A stretch of DNA of 27,069 nucleotides, taken from contig JARRJY010000020.1 in the NCBI GenBank assembly GCA_037388705.1, forward strand, positions 1 to 27,069, given 5' to 3'. The notes under the pieces were generated by a model that was not told the DNA's origin, made no database searches, and saw only the letters and a list, made by a program, of their open reading frames with translations. Each line of letters begins with the position of its first letter. The stretch's first letter is position 1. Shown piece after piece: positions 15,705 to 23,466 of the stretch. Origin of the DNA: JARRJY01 sp037388705. Its GTDB lineage: Bacteria > Pseudomonadota > Gammaproteobacteria > UBA6429 > Thiohalophilaceae. Made by a program: the position numbers and the translations under genes.

Positions 15705-16883
15705 ATGAAAAAATCCGATCGCTGGTTATTGCCCGAAGGCATTGAAGAAGTCTTGCCTGAAAAGGCTGCGCGCCTGGAGGCGCTGCGCCGTAGTCTGCTG
15801 GATATGTATACCAGCTGGGGCTATGAATTGGTGATGCCGCCGTTTATTGAATACCTGGAATCTCTGTTGACTGGCACCGGTCACGACCTGGACTTGCAAA
15901 CCTTCAAACTCACCGATCAACTGACTGGCCGCATGATGGGGGTTCGTGCTGATATGACGCCGCAGGTAGCGCGCATTGATGCTCACCAGCTAAAACGCGA
16001 AACGCCGACACGTTTGTGCTACATGGGTACCGTGTTACACACCCGTTCCGACGGCTTTGCCGGTTCTCGTAGCCCATTACAACTGGGTGCTGAACTTTAT
16101 GGACATAGTGGTGTGGAAAGTGATGTGGAAGTCTTAAGCCTGATGCTTGAGACATTGGCATTAGCTAATATCAACACGCCATACCTTGACCTTGGGCATG
16201 TTGGAATTTTCCGTGGTCTTGCACAACAGGCCGGTCTTAATGAAGACCAGGAAGCAGAACTGTTTGATGCTTTGCAACGCAAATCTGCGGTTGAACTTAA
16301 TCAACTGGTGGAAAGATGGAAGCTGGATAAAAAAATCAGCACAATGCTAACTGCGCTTGCCAGCTTAAATGGTGGCATTGAAGTACTGGATAAAGCTGAG
16401 AATGTTCTGTCGGCTGCAAATGATTCAGTCAAACAGGCATTGGCAAACCTGAAGGCGATTGCAACACAGATAGGTTCACGTTTTGATGTACCGGTGAATT
16501 TTGACCTGGCTGAACTGCGTGGTTATAACTATCACACCGGCGTGGTGTTCTCTGCCTATGTTGCCGGACAGGGTCAGGCAGTAGCACAGGGTGGCCGTTA
16601 TGATGATATCGGCCAGGTATTTGGTCGTGCACGTGCTGCTACCGGTTTCAGTACGGATCTGAAAAACCTGGTGGAAACATTCCAGGCACAACAGGACAAT
16701 AGCGGCGCAATTTTTGCGCCCAGTGATAATGATATCGAGCTGATAAAAACGATTTCTGCGTTACGTCGGCAAGGTGAACGTGTGATTTGTGAATTGCCCG
16801 GTCAAACCGGTAATGGCAAGGACATGGGTTGTGATCGCGAATTGGTAAAATCAGGTGATACCTGGCAGGTTAAAAGTATATAA
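15705..16883 (+). CDS. hisZ: ATP phosphoribosyltransferase regulatory subunit HisZ
   Basis: The 392-residue protein has a class II aminoacyl-tRNA synthetase-like catalytic fold (PEGIEEVLPEKAARLEALRR, GYELVMPPFIEYLES, then VRADMTPQVARID and RLCYMGTVLH). It lacks the anticodon-binding domain of true histidyl-tRNA synthetase. This is HisZ, which forms a hetero-octamer with the short form of HisG to start histidine synthesis. It therefore predicts a short-form hisG elsewhere. It lies 24 nt before purA, an arrangement also known in Pseudomonas. The main alternative, a HisRS paralogue, is disfavoured by the C-terminus, which ends in a short KDMGCDRELVKSGDTW region instead. Confidence 0.92.
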   Translation: MKKSDRWLLPEGIEEVLPEKAARLEALRRSLLDMYTSWGYELVMPPFIEYLESLLTGTGHDLDLQTFKLTDQLTGRMMGVRADMTPQVARIDAHQLKRETPTRLCYMGTVLHTRSDGFAGSRSPLQLGAELYGHSGVESDVEVLSLMLETLALANINTPYLDLGHVGIFRGLAQQAGLNEDQEAELFDALQRKSAVELNQLVERWKLDKKISTMLTALASLNGGIEVLDKAENVLSAANDSVKQALANLKAIATQIGSRFDVPVNFDLAELRGYNYHTGVVFSAYVAGQGQAVAQGGRYDDIGQVFGRARAATGFSTDLKNLVETFQAQQDNSGAIFAPSDNDIELIKTISALRRQGERVICELPGQTGNGKDMGCDRELVKSGDTWQVKSI

Positions 16884-16907
16884 CAACATACAAGAGTCGA
16901 ATCAGTT

Positions 16908-18215
16908 ATGGGTAAGAATGTCGTTGTAATCGGTACACAGTGGGGTGATGAAGGTAAAGGTAAGGTCGTCGATCTGTTAACCGAAAAAGCGGATGGCGTA
17001 GTACGTTTTCAGGGTGGTCATAATGCGGGCCATACCCTGGTAATCGAAGGCAAGAAAACAGTATTGCATTTAATTCCATCCGGTATTTTGCGTGATAATG
17101 TCAAATGCATGATTGGTAATGGTGTGGTGCTGGCGCCGGATGCCCTGTTAAAAGAACTGAACATGCTGGAAGAAAATGGTATTGATGCACGTGAACGCCT
17201 TTTCATCAGCGAAGCCTGTACCCTGATCCTGCCTTATCATATTGCCCTGGACCAGGCGCGTGAAATTGCCCGTGGTAAAAAAGCCATTGGTACCACCGGT
17301 CGTGGCATTGGTCCGGCGTATGAAGACAAGATTTCCCGTCGCGGTTTGAAAGTCGGTGACATGTTACACCGTGAGCGGTTTGCTTCCCGTCTGGGCGAAG
17401 TGCTGGACTACCACAACTTTACACTGAAAAATTATTTCAAAGTTGACATGGTTGATTTCCAGAAAGTCCTGGATGAAGGCCTGGAAATGGCGGAAATTAT
17501 CCGTCCAATGGTAGCTGATGTAACCGGGATGCTGCATACCATGCGTGCCGAAGGCAAGGACATTATGTTCGAAGGCGCGCAGGGTACTTTGCTGGACATC
17601 GATCATGGTACCTATCCTTATGTTACTTCATCCAACCCGACCGCTGGTGGTGCATCAACCGGTACCGGCGTGGGTCCCCGTGACCTGGATTACATCCTGG
17701 GTATTACCAAGGCGTATACCACCCGTGTGGGTGCAGGTCCTTTTCCCACCGAGTTATATGACGGTGAAGCACTGAATGATCCCATTGGTGCGCACCTGGC
17801 AAAAGAAGGCCAGGAGTTTGGTGCAACCACTGGACGTGCACGTCGTTGTGGCTGGTTAGATGCGGTAAGTCTGCGTCGCTCTGCCCAAATTAATTCCCTG
17901 TCAGGTATTTGCCTGACTAAAATGGACGTCATGGATGGTCTGGAAACGTTACGTATCGCGACCGGTTATGAATGTGACGGCAAACAGGTTGATGTTCCAC
18001 CGATTGGTGCAGATGCTTATGAGCAATGTAAACCTATTTATATAGAAGTGCCTGGCTGGAAAGAAAGCACGGTTGGCATTCGAAAATATGAAGACTTGCC
18101 AGAAAATGCTAAATCCTATATCAAGAAAATTGAAGAAGTAATTGGTGTGCCGGTGGATGTAATCTCAACCGGGCCGGATCGTGCAGATACAATCCTGATG
18201 AGAGAAATATTTTAA
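16908..18215 (+). CDS. purA: Adenylosuccinate synthetase
   Basis: The 435-residue enzyme converts IMP, aspartate and GTP to adenylosuccinate, the committed step to AMP. The N-terminal P-loop GTQWGDEGKGK (from residue 9) carries the catalytic Asp, and GGHNAGHT holds the catalytic His. TTGRGIGPAYEDK is the IMP loop, and FEGAQGTLLDIDHGTYPYVTS and TGRARRCGWLD follow. All are intact and the length is standard (E. coli 432 aa). A strong hairpin terminator follows within 11 nt of the stop. Confidence 0.98.
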   Translation: MGKNVVVIGTQWGDEGKGKVVDLLTEKADGVVRFQGGHNAGHTLVIEGKKTVLHLIPSGILRDNVKCMIGNGVVLAPDALLKELNMLEENGIDARERLFISEACTLILPYHIALDQAREIARGKKAIGTTGRGIGPAYEDKISRRGLKVGDMLHRERFASRLGEVLDYHNFTLKNYFKVDMVDFQKVLDEGLEMAEIIRPMVADVTGMLHTMRAEGKDIMFEGAQGTLLDIDHGTYPYVTSSNPTAGGASTGTGVGPRDLDYILGITKAYTTRVGAGPFPTELYDGEALNDPIGAHLAKEGQEFGATTGRARRCGWLDAVSLRRSAQINSLSGICLTKMDVMDGLETLRIATGYECDGKQVDVPPIGADAYEQCKPIYIEVPGWKESTVGIRKYEDLPENAKSYIKKIEEVIGVPVDVISTGPDRADTILMREIF

Positions 18216-18225
18216 TAAAATGTTT

Positions 18226-18264
18226 AAACAAAAAAGGCTTCAAGATATGAAGCCTTTTTTGTTT
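18226..18264. terminator. Bidirectional terminator between purA and tRNA-Leu
   Basis: A perfect 17-bp stem joins 18226-18242 to 18248-18264 around the loop AGATA. It has a GC-containing core GGCTTCA and flanking runs of six A and six T. It can stop purA transcripts in one direction and tRNA-Leu transcripts in the other. Confidence 0.92.
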
Positions 18265-18270
18265 AGAATA

Positions 18271-18357
18271 TGGTGCCGAGGAGAGGACTTGAACCTCCAC
18301 GGGGTTGCCCCCACTAGCACCTGAAGCTAGCGCGTCTACCAATTCCGCCACCTCGGC
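18271..18357 (-). tRNA. tRNA-Leu (anticodon CAG)
   Basis: On the minus strand the 87-nt sequence folds as a class II tRNA. The acceptor stem GCCGAGG pairs with CCTCGGC, followed by encoded ACCA. The D-arm has GGAATTGGTAGAC, the anticodon stem CTAGC/GCTAG encloses loop TTCAGGT (anticodon CAG, reading CUG), and there is a long variable arm with GGGGGCAACCCC. The T-arm contains GGTTCAAGTCC. It resembles E. coli leuP/Q/T/V tRNA closely. It is the only minus-strand gene to the right of 5562 and faces purA. Confidence 0.97.
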
Positions 18358-18369
18358 ATAGTGCCTGAA

Positions 18370-18388
18370 TTGAGTATAATATACTCAA
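18370..18388. repeat. 19-nt perfect palindrome in the tRNA-Leu leader
   Basis: TTGAGTATAATATACTCAA has nine-base arms around a single central base at 18379. It lies between the predicted tRNA-Leu start site and the mature tRNA 5' end, so it would be part of the pre-tRNA leader, and it also lies upstream of rnr on the other strand. Confidence 0.7.
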
Positions 18389-18396
18389 GGCCGCGC

Positions 18397-18425
18397 ACTT
18401 TACCGAGAGTCATGGGCCTTGTCAA
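18397..18425 (-). promoter_or_regulatory. Stringent-type promoter for tRNA-Leu
   Basis: On the minus strand a perfect -35 TTGACA (18425-18420) is followed after 17 bp by TAAAGT (18402-18397). A GC-only discriminator GCGCGGCC (18396-18389) comes next, as in stable-RNA promoters repressed by ppGpp and DksA. Initiation near 18390 would give a leader of about 33 nt. Confidence 0.75.
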
Positions 18426-18443
18426 TCAGAGAATAAAATCTAT

Positions 18444-20864
18444 ATGAGTAAACGAAAATCACCGAAAGATCCTCACGCCAGGCGCGAAGCCGCCAAGTAC
18501 GATAATCCCATCGCCAGTCGCGAACTGATTATGCAGGTGCTTGAGGAAGCGGGGGAAACACTGGCCCGCGAAGATATTGCCCGCGTCCTAAACATACATA
18601 ACGACGAGGCTTTCGAAGCCTTGCGACGCCGCTTGCGGGCCATGGAACGTGATGGCCAGCTGATTTATACCCGTCGTGGACAATATGGACTGGCCCATAA
18701 AATGGATCTGATCCGTGGCCGCGTAATTGGGCATCCCGATGGATTTGGTTTCCTGGTGCCTGATGAAGGTGGAGATGACATTTTTTTATCTGCACGCCAG
18801 ATGCGCCAGCTGTTACATGGTGATCGAGCTGTAGTGCATGTTTCAGGCGTGGATCGCCGCGGCCGAAAAGAAGGTGCAGTCGTTGAAGTCCTGGAGCGTG
18901 CCAACCCGGAGATTGTAGGTCGCCTGTTTATTGAAAGTGGTATCGCTTTCCTGGCACCGGATAATAAACGGATTAGCCAGGATATTTTAATCCCCCAGGA
19001 ATATTTGAAAGAACAACAGGGCAAGGTAAAACATGGTCAGATCGTCGTAGCGGAAATTGTTGAACAGCCTACTCGCAATCGTCAGCCCATAGGTCGTATT
19101 AAAGAAATCCTGGGTGAACACATGGCACCGGGAATGGAAATTGATATAGCGATCCGTGCCCATTGTATTCCCCAGGTCTGGCCAATGGACGTGGAAAAGG
19201 AAATTATCGAGTTCACGCCAAAGGTTGCTGAAGAAGATAAACAGGGTAGAGTTGATATACGTGATTTGCCACTGGTGACAATCGATGGTGAAGATGCACG
19301 TGATTTTGATGATGCCGTTTACTGTGAACAGAAAGGCAACGGTTGGCGCTTATTAGTCGCGATCGCCGATGTTTCTCATTATGTACAGATTAACTGTGCA
19401 CTTGATAAAGAAGCCAAAGATCGTGGTAACTCGGTATATTTCCCCGAACGCGTGGTGCCCATGTTACCGGAAATACTGTCCAACGGTTTATGTTCCTTAA
19501 ATCCACAGGTCGATCGTCTTTGCATGGTCTGCGATATGAGCCTGGACGCCAAAGGCAAGTTAAAAGATTACAAGTTTTATCCGGCGGTGATGTATTCGCA
19601 TGCACGTTTGACCTATACCAAGGTTGCAAAAATGCTGGTGGAGGGTGACAAGGAATTAAGAGAACAATATAAATCGCTGCTACCCCATCTTGAAGATATG
19701 CACGGTTTATTCCGTATTCTGCGTAAGCGTCGCGAACACCGTGGCGCGATAGATTTTGATACCACGGAAACCCGTATTATATTTGGTGAAGAGCGCAAGA
19801 TTGAACGTATTGTGCCATTAATCCGTAATGACGCTCATAAACTCATTGAAGAGTTTATGATCCTGGCTAACGTGGCCACGGCCAAGTATCTGGCAAAAAA
19901 TAAAATACCTGCACTTTATCGTATCCATGATGGGCCTAAAGAAGAAAAACTCATTGCGTTACGTGATTTTCTCGGTGAATTTGGTTTGCAGTTACAGGGC
20001 GGGGATAAACCGCAACCGGCACATTATGCAGAGTTATTAAAACAAGTCGAGCAAAGACCTGATGCGCATTTAATAGAAACAGTGATGTTGCGCAGTTTAC
20101 AGCAGGCGGTATATAGCCCGGATAATATTGGTCACTTTGGCCTGGCCTTTGATCATTATGCCCACTTTACTTCACCCATTCGTCGTTACCCGGATCTGTT
20201 AGTGCATCGTGCGATTAAACATATTCTTTCTAAAAAGCAAAAATCCGCATTCACCTATACCCATGATGATATGGCCTCACTGGGTGAACACTGTTCCATG
20301 ACGGAACGTCGTGCCGATGAAGCGACGCGTGATGCCGTGGACTGGCTGAAGTGTGAATACATGATGGATAAAGTCGGTGAAGATTTTGTCGGCACCATTA
20401 GCAGTGTCACCAGCTTTGGCCTGTTCGTGGAACTGGATGACATTTATGTCGAGGGTTTGGTTCATGTGACTAGCCTGGATAATGACTACTATCATTTCGA
20501 TCCCTCGCATCACCGCATGATTGGCGAACGCGCTAATAAAATGTATCGTTTGGGTGATCGTATTCATATTAAGGTTGCCAGTGTGAATCTTGATGATCGC
20601 AAGATTGATTTTGTATTGTCAGATGAACAGGGTGAACTGGCGCAAACTAACTTGGAAAAATTAAAGGCCTATTCAGGTACAAAAGTCAGTGATACCCGTG
20701 GCAGGAAAAAATCAAAGTCTAAAAAGAAAGCGAAGAAAAAGGCTGCGAAAAAGAAAAGCAACAAGAACACCAGTAAAAAGAAACTGAACAAGAAAGCGAA
20801 GAAGAAGCTAGCGGCTAAAAAACTTGCCAAGAAAAAGGTGAAAAAGAAAAAGCGTAAAAAATAA
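18444..20864 (+). CDS. rnr: Ribonuclease R
   Basis: The 806-residue 3'-5' exoribonuclease degrades structured RNA, including rRNA fragments and defective tRNAs. An N-terminal winged-helix region (ASRELIMQVLEEAGETLARE) is followed by cold-shock domains (GRVIGHPDGFGFLVPDEGG). The RNB catalytic domain contains IDGEDARDFDDAV around residues 279-291 with the metal-binding aspartates, and SPIRRYPDLLVHR. An S1 domain occupies about 640-725 (GTISSVTSFGLFVEL). The final 58 residues are extremely basic, with about 32 lysines by my count. The stop TAA directly abuts the rlmB ATG. E. coli RNase R is 813 aa and also has a basic tail. Confidence 0.97.
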   Translation: MSKRKSPKDPHARREAAKYDNPIASRELIMQVLEEAGETLAREDIARVLNIHNDEAFEALRRRLRAMERDGQLIYTRRGQYGLAHKMDLIRGRVIGHPDGFGFLVPDEGGDDIFLSARQMRQLLHGDRAVVHVSGVDRRGRKEGAVVEVLERANPEIVGRLFIESGIAFLAPDNKRISQDILIPQEYLKEQQGKVKHGQIVVAEIVEQPTRNRQPIGRIKEILGEHMAPGMEIDIAIRAHCIPQVWPMDVEKEIIEFTPKVAEEDKQGRVDIRDLPLVTIDGEDARDFDDAVYCEQKGNGWRLLVAIADVSHYVQINCALDKEAKDRGNSVYFPERVVPMLPEILSNGLCSLNPQVDRLCMVCDMSLDAKGKLKDYKFYPAVMYSHARLTYTKVAKMLVEGDKELREQYKSLLPHLEDMHGLFRILRKRREHRGAIDFDTTETRIIFGEERKIERIVPLIRNDAHKLIEEFMILANVATAKYLAKNKIPALYRIHDGPKEEKLIALRDFLGEFGLQLQGGDKPQPAHYAELLKQVEQRPDAHLIETVMLRSLQQAVYSPDNIGHFGLAFDHYAHFTSPIRRYPDLLVHRAIKHILSKKQKSAFTYTHDDMASLGEHCSMTERRADEATRDAVDWLKCEYMMDKVGEDFVGTISSVTSFGLFVELDDIYVEGLVHVTSLDNDYYHFDPSHHRMIGERANKMYRLGDRIHIKVASVNLDDRKIDFVLSDEQGELAQTNLEKLKAYSGTKVSDTRGRKKSKSKKKAKKKAAKKKSNKNTSKKKLNKKAKKKLAAKKLAKKKVKKKKRKK

Positions 20865-21608
20865 ATGAGTGATACCTATTTTATTTACGGAATGCACGCG
20901 GTGCAGGCTACACTGGAAAAAGAGCCGCAAAACATTACCCGTATCTGGCTGGAGCAATCACGCCGTGACCAACGAGGTTCGGCGGTGATGGGACTGGCCA
21001 AACAAAATGGTATTCATGTTGTACGGGTTAAACGTGACGAGCTCGATAAGCTGGTGCCAGAGGCATCTCACCAGGGCGTGGTAGCCGAATCAAAAGCTAA
21101 AGCTGCATTAAACGAAGCGGGATTAAACCAGTTGCTGGATAACCTGGCTGAACCCCCCTTGCTGTTGATACTGGATGGTGTCACCGACCCACATAACCTG
21201 GGAGCCTGTTTGCGCACTGCTGATGCAGCCGGGGTACACGCACTGATCGTGCCACGTGATAAAGCCTGCGGGCTGACTGCCGTGGTACGCAAGGTTGCCA
21301 GTGGTGCCGCTGAAACGGTGCCGTTTGTGCAGGTGACTAACCTGGCAAGGACCCTGAAAGCACTTAAACAGAGAAATATCTGGCTGGTGGGGACTGACCT
21401 GGATACCGAGCAGGATATCTATGAAGCGGATCTGAGTGGTCCGCTGGCGCTGGTGATGGGGGCAGAAGGTAAGGGGATGCGACGCCTGACCCGTGAACAA
21501 TGCGATTTCCTGGTGAAATTACCCATGCGCGGCAGTGTGCAAAGCCTAAATGTGTCTGTCTCCACAGGTATTTGTCTCTATGAAGCGGTACGACAGCGAG
21601 GCAGATAA
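20865..21608 (+). CDS. rlmB: 23S rRNA (guanosine-2'-O-)-methyltransferase RlmB
   Basis: The 247-residue SPOUT-class enzyme methylates the ribose of G2251 (E. coli numbering) in 23S rRNA. The N-terminal substrate-binding domain (YFIYGMHAVQATLEKEP) precedes the knotted SpoU domain. In that domain DGVTDPHNLGACLRTADAAG, VMGAEGKGMRRL and KLPMRGSVQSLNVSVSTGI are the three conserved motifs. It follows rnr with no gap, a conserved pairing, and ends in a terminator. Confidence 0.97.
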   Translation: MSDTYFIYGMHAVQATLEKEPQNITRIWLEQSRRDQRGSAVMGLAKQNGIHVVRVKRDELDKLVPEASHQGVVAESKAKAALNEAGLNQLLDNLAEPPLLLILDGVTDPHNLGACLRTADAAGVHALIVPRDKACGLTAVVRKVASGAAETVPFVQVTNLARTLKALKQRNIWLVGTDLDTEQDIYEADLSGPLALVMGAEGKGMRRLTREQCDFLVKLPMRGSVQSLNVSVSTGICLYEAVRQRGR

Positions 21609-21619
21609 CAAATAGTCTT

Positions 21620-21644
21620 AAAAAGCGCCTGATCAGGGCTTTTT
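21620..21644 (+). terminator. Rho-independent terminator after rlmB
   Basis: AAAAAGC at 21620-21626 pairs with GCTTTTT at 21638-21644, with an inner CCT/AGG stem and a GATC loop; one G is bulged. The stem ends in a T-run 12 nt after the rlmB stop, ahead of the rpsF promoter. Confidence 0.75.
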
Positions 21645-21646
21645 CC

Positions 21647-21675
21647 TTGTAACTTCGGGTCGTTTTCCGTAAAAT
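21647..21675 (+). promoter_or_regulatory. Promoter of the rpsF ribosomal operon
   Basis: TTGTAA at 21647-21652 and TAAAAT at 21670-21675 are 17 bp apart and are followed by a GC-rich stretch TCCGCCCC. That resembles growth-rate-controlled ribosomal promoters. Initiation near 21682 gives a leader of about 90 nt, which could hold autoregulatory RNA structure; GGTCA/TGGCC at 21689-21703 can form a hairpin. Confidence 0.6.
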
Positions 21676-21771
21676 TCCGCCCCTTACTGGTCACCAGGTG
21701 GCCACTACAATTTGTTTTAACTCCTTGCTTCACCGCGCTGAACGGGAAGCTACATATCCGAGAGGAGCGAT

Positions 21772-22194
21772 ATGAGACACTATGAAATCGTGTTTCTGGT
21801 CCATCCTGACCAGAGCGAACAGGTTCCTGCCATGATCGACCGCTACCGCGCCGTAATTGAAGGCGATGGCGGCAAAATCCACCGTCTTGAAGACTGGGGT
21901 CGTCGTCAGCTGGCTTACCTTATCCAGAACGTTCACAAAGCCCATTATGTCCTGATGAACATCGAGTGCACACAGGCTGCACTGGATGAGCTGGAAAGTG
22001 GTTTCCGTTTCAATGATGCAGTTCTACGCCACCTGACGATTCGTCGTAATGAAGCCATTAGCGAAGAGTCACCAATGGCAAAGAAAGATGAGCGAGAAGA
22101 GCGACGTGAAAAACGCGAAGCACCCGCACAGGAAGCATCATCAAAAGAAGCTCCAGCTGAAGAAGCTGCAGCTGAAGAAGCTGCAGAAGCCTAA
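21772..22194 (+). CDS. rpsF: 30S ribosomal protein S6
   Basis: The 140-residue protein begins with the S6 core MRHYEIVFLVHPDQSEQVPA and contains VHRLEDWGRRQLAYLI-type and KAHYVLMNIE segments. A charged tail follows, ending in an Ala/Glu repeat. The tail includes a 15-bp tandem duplication (GCTGAAGAAGCTGCA at 22156-22170 and 22171-22185). In E. coli the C-terminus of S6 is extended with glutamates by RimK; whether that applies here is unknown. The ribosome-binding site GAGAGGAG is strong. It heads the operon rpsF-rpsR-DUF2232-rplI; priB is absent. Confidence 0.97.
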   Translation: MRHYEIVFLVHPDQSEQVPAMIDRYRAVIEGDGGKIHRLEDWGRRQLAYLIQNVHKAHYVLMNIECTQAALDELESGFRFNDAVLRHLTIRRNEAISEESPMAKKDEREERREKREAPAQEASSKEAPAEEAAAEEAAEA

Positions 22195-22230
22195 CCTGGA
22201 TATTGAACAGAATTAGTAAAGGAGCCTGAC

Positions 22231-22458
22231 ATGGCACGTTTTTTCCGTAGAAGAAAATTTTGTCGTTTTACTGCAGAAGGCATCAAAGAGATTGATTATA
22301 AAGATGTAAACCTGCTGAAACAGAACATTACTGAAAGTGGCAAGATTGTACCCAGCCGTATTACGGGTACCAAAGCCAAGTACCAACGTCAGCTGGCGAC
22401 CGCTGTTAAGCGCGCGCGTTACCTGGCGTTGATCCCTTACTGCGATTCGCACAAGTAA
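22231..22458 (+). CDS. rpsR: 30S ribosomal protein S18
   Basis: The 75-residue protein matches S18 throughout: RRRKFCRFTAEGIKEIDYKD, LLKQNITESGKIVPSRITGT and the basic end KAKYQRQLATAVKRARYLAL. It binds S6 and 16S rRNA in the platform. AAAGGAG precedes the ATG by about 8 nt. Its stop codon lies in a perfect inverted repeat. Confidence 0.98.
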   Translation: MARFFRRRKFCRFTAEGIKEIDYKDVNLLKQNITESGKIVPSRITGTKAKYQRQLATAVKRARYLALIPYCDSHK

Positions 22459-22467
22459 TCGCAGTAA
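22437..22467 (+). other. Stem-loop overlapping the rpsR stop codon
   Basis: TTACTGCGATT at 22437-22447 is the exact reverse complement of AATCGCAGTAA at 22457-22467, with a 9-nt loop. The rpsR TAA (22456-22458) lies at the base of the loop and right arm. No T-run follows, so it is more likely an intercistronic processing, stability or attenuation element than a full terminator. Confidence 0.6.
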
Positions 22468-22497
22468 TAATTAGTAAAACCCGTTCGGTAAGCAGTA

Positions 22498-23448
22498 ATG
22501 AAAGCCCTGGCGGCTTATATGATGCGCGGGCGGTTGCAGGCCATATTGGCTGCAGCGGGACTGGCGGTATTGTCGCTATTATTATTACCACTGAGTTGGC
22601 CCGTCAGTTTTCTCAGCGGCGCTGCTGTAGGCCTGGTAGTACTGGTTCAGGGCCCTAAAGAGGGGATACTAACCACGCTGGGTGCAACAGCCATTCTGGC
22701 TGTACTGGTAACCGTATTTTTCAGGTTGCCAACCATGGCAGGTGTTTATGCCTTGATGGTATGGGTGCCAGCATGGTTACTGGCCATCACATTGTTATAC
22801 GGTCGTTCGCTGGCCATGGCGATGAATGTGGGGGCATTGCTGGGAATATGTGTAGTTCTTGGCGTTTATGCCCTGATTCCCAATCCTGCCGGGTTATGGT
22901 ATGAACACTTTACCCAGCAGGTAGTGCCCCTGATGGAAAGAGCGGGCATGGCCATGGACAAGGCTGGTGATTTTGATGCGCGTTTGCGCGAGGCCAGTAA
23001 AGTGATGACTGGTACGACGGTTGCCTTTTCTGTCATGGCAATGTGGTTGGCTTTACTGATAGCCCGTAACTGGCAGGCGGTACTGTATAACCCTGAGGGT
23101 TTTAGGCAGGAGTTCAGAGAACTGAGGCTGGGAAAACCCCCGGCCATCATTGCTACCCTCATCGCGGTACTGGCGGTTTTTTCTGGCGGGGCAGTGAATG
23201 AACTGGCTATGAATGCCTTGATGGTGGTACTGATGTTATTCATGTTCCAGGGACTGGCCGTGGGGCATAACCTGATCAATCAGTATCAGCAAGGTAAAGC
23301 CTGGATAGTGGGTATGTACGTGGTCCTGGTATTTACGTCACCACACGGGCTTGTAGCGTTTGCCATGATTGGCTGGCTGGATAACGGTTTTGATTTTAGA
23401 AAACGTTTTGCTAAGAAAAGTGATAATTCTGCGCAAGACGGTGATTAA
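22498..23448 (+). CDS. DUF2232 family integral membrane protein
   Basis: This 316-residue protein is very hydrophobic, with about eight likely membrane segments (for example LAVLSLLLLPLSWPVSFLSG near 23-42 and ILAVLVTVFFRLP). A charged cytoplasmic-type C-terminus follows. It matches the DUF2232/YybS-like family that occurs between rpsR and rplI in Pseudomonas and relatives. No function is established; the constant position inside a ribosomal operon may reflect history more than function. It starts with ATG 39 nt after rpsR and ends 18 nt before rplI. Confidence 0.82.
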   Translation: MKALAAYMMRGRLQAILAAAGLAVLSLLLLPLSWPVSFLSGAAVGLVVLVQGPKEGILTTLGATAILAVLVTVFFRLPTMAGVYALMVWVPAWLLAITLLYGRSLAMAMNVGALLGICVVLGVYALIPNPAGLWYEHFTQQVVPLMERAGMAMDKAGDFDARLREASKVMTGTTVAFSVMAMWLALLIARNWQAVLYNPEGFRQEFRELRLGKPPAIIATLIAVLAVFSGGAVNELAMNALMVVLMLFMFQGLAVGHNLINQYQQGKAWIVGMYVVLVFTSPHGLVAFAMIGWLDNGFDFRKRFAKKSDNSAQDGD

Positions 23449-23466
23449 ATTAAAGAGGTAAGAGCA

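Noticed and set aside
15705..16883. Histidyl-tRNA synthetase as the identity of this gene
   Set aside because: The protein has the class II core but lacks the C-terminal anticodon-binding domain, and its place next to purA fits HisZ.
18375..18380. TATAAT on the plus strand as the -10 of rnr
   Set aside because: The matching -35 position falls in the tRNA acceptor stem (CTCGGC), which is no match; the hexamer is explained by the palindrome.
21682..21771. S6:S18-binding autoregulatory motif in the rpsF leader
   Set aside because: The leader has the right length and a small hairpin, but I could not fit the conserved CCG-bulge structure with confidence.
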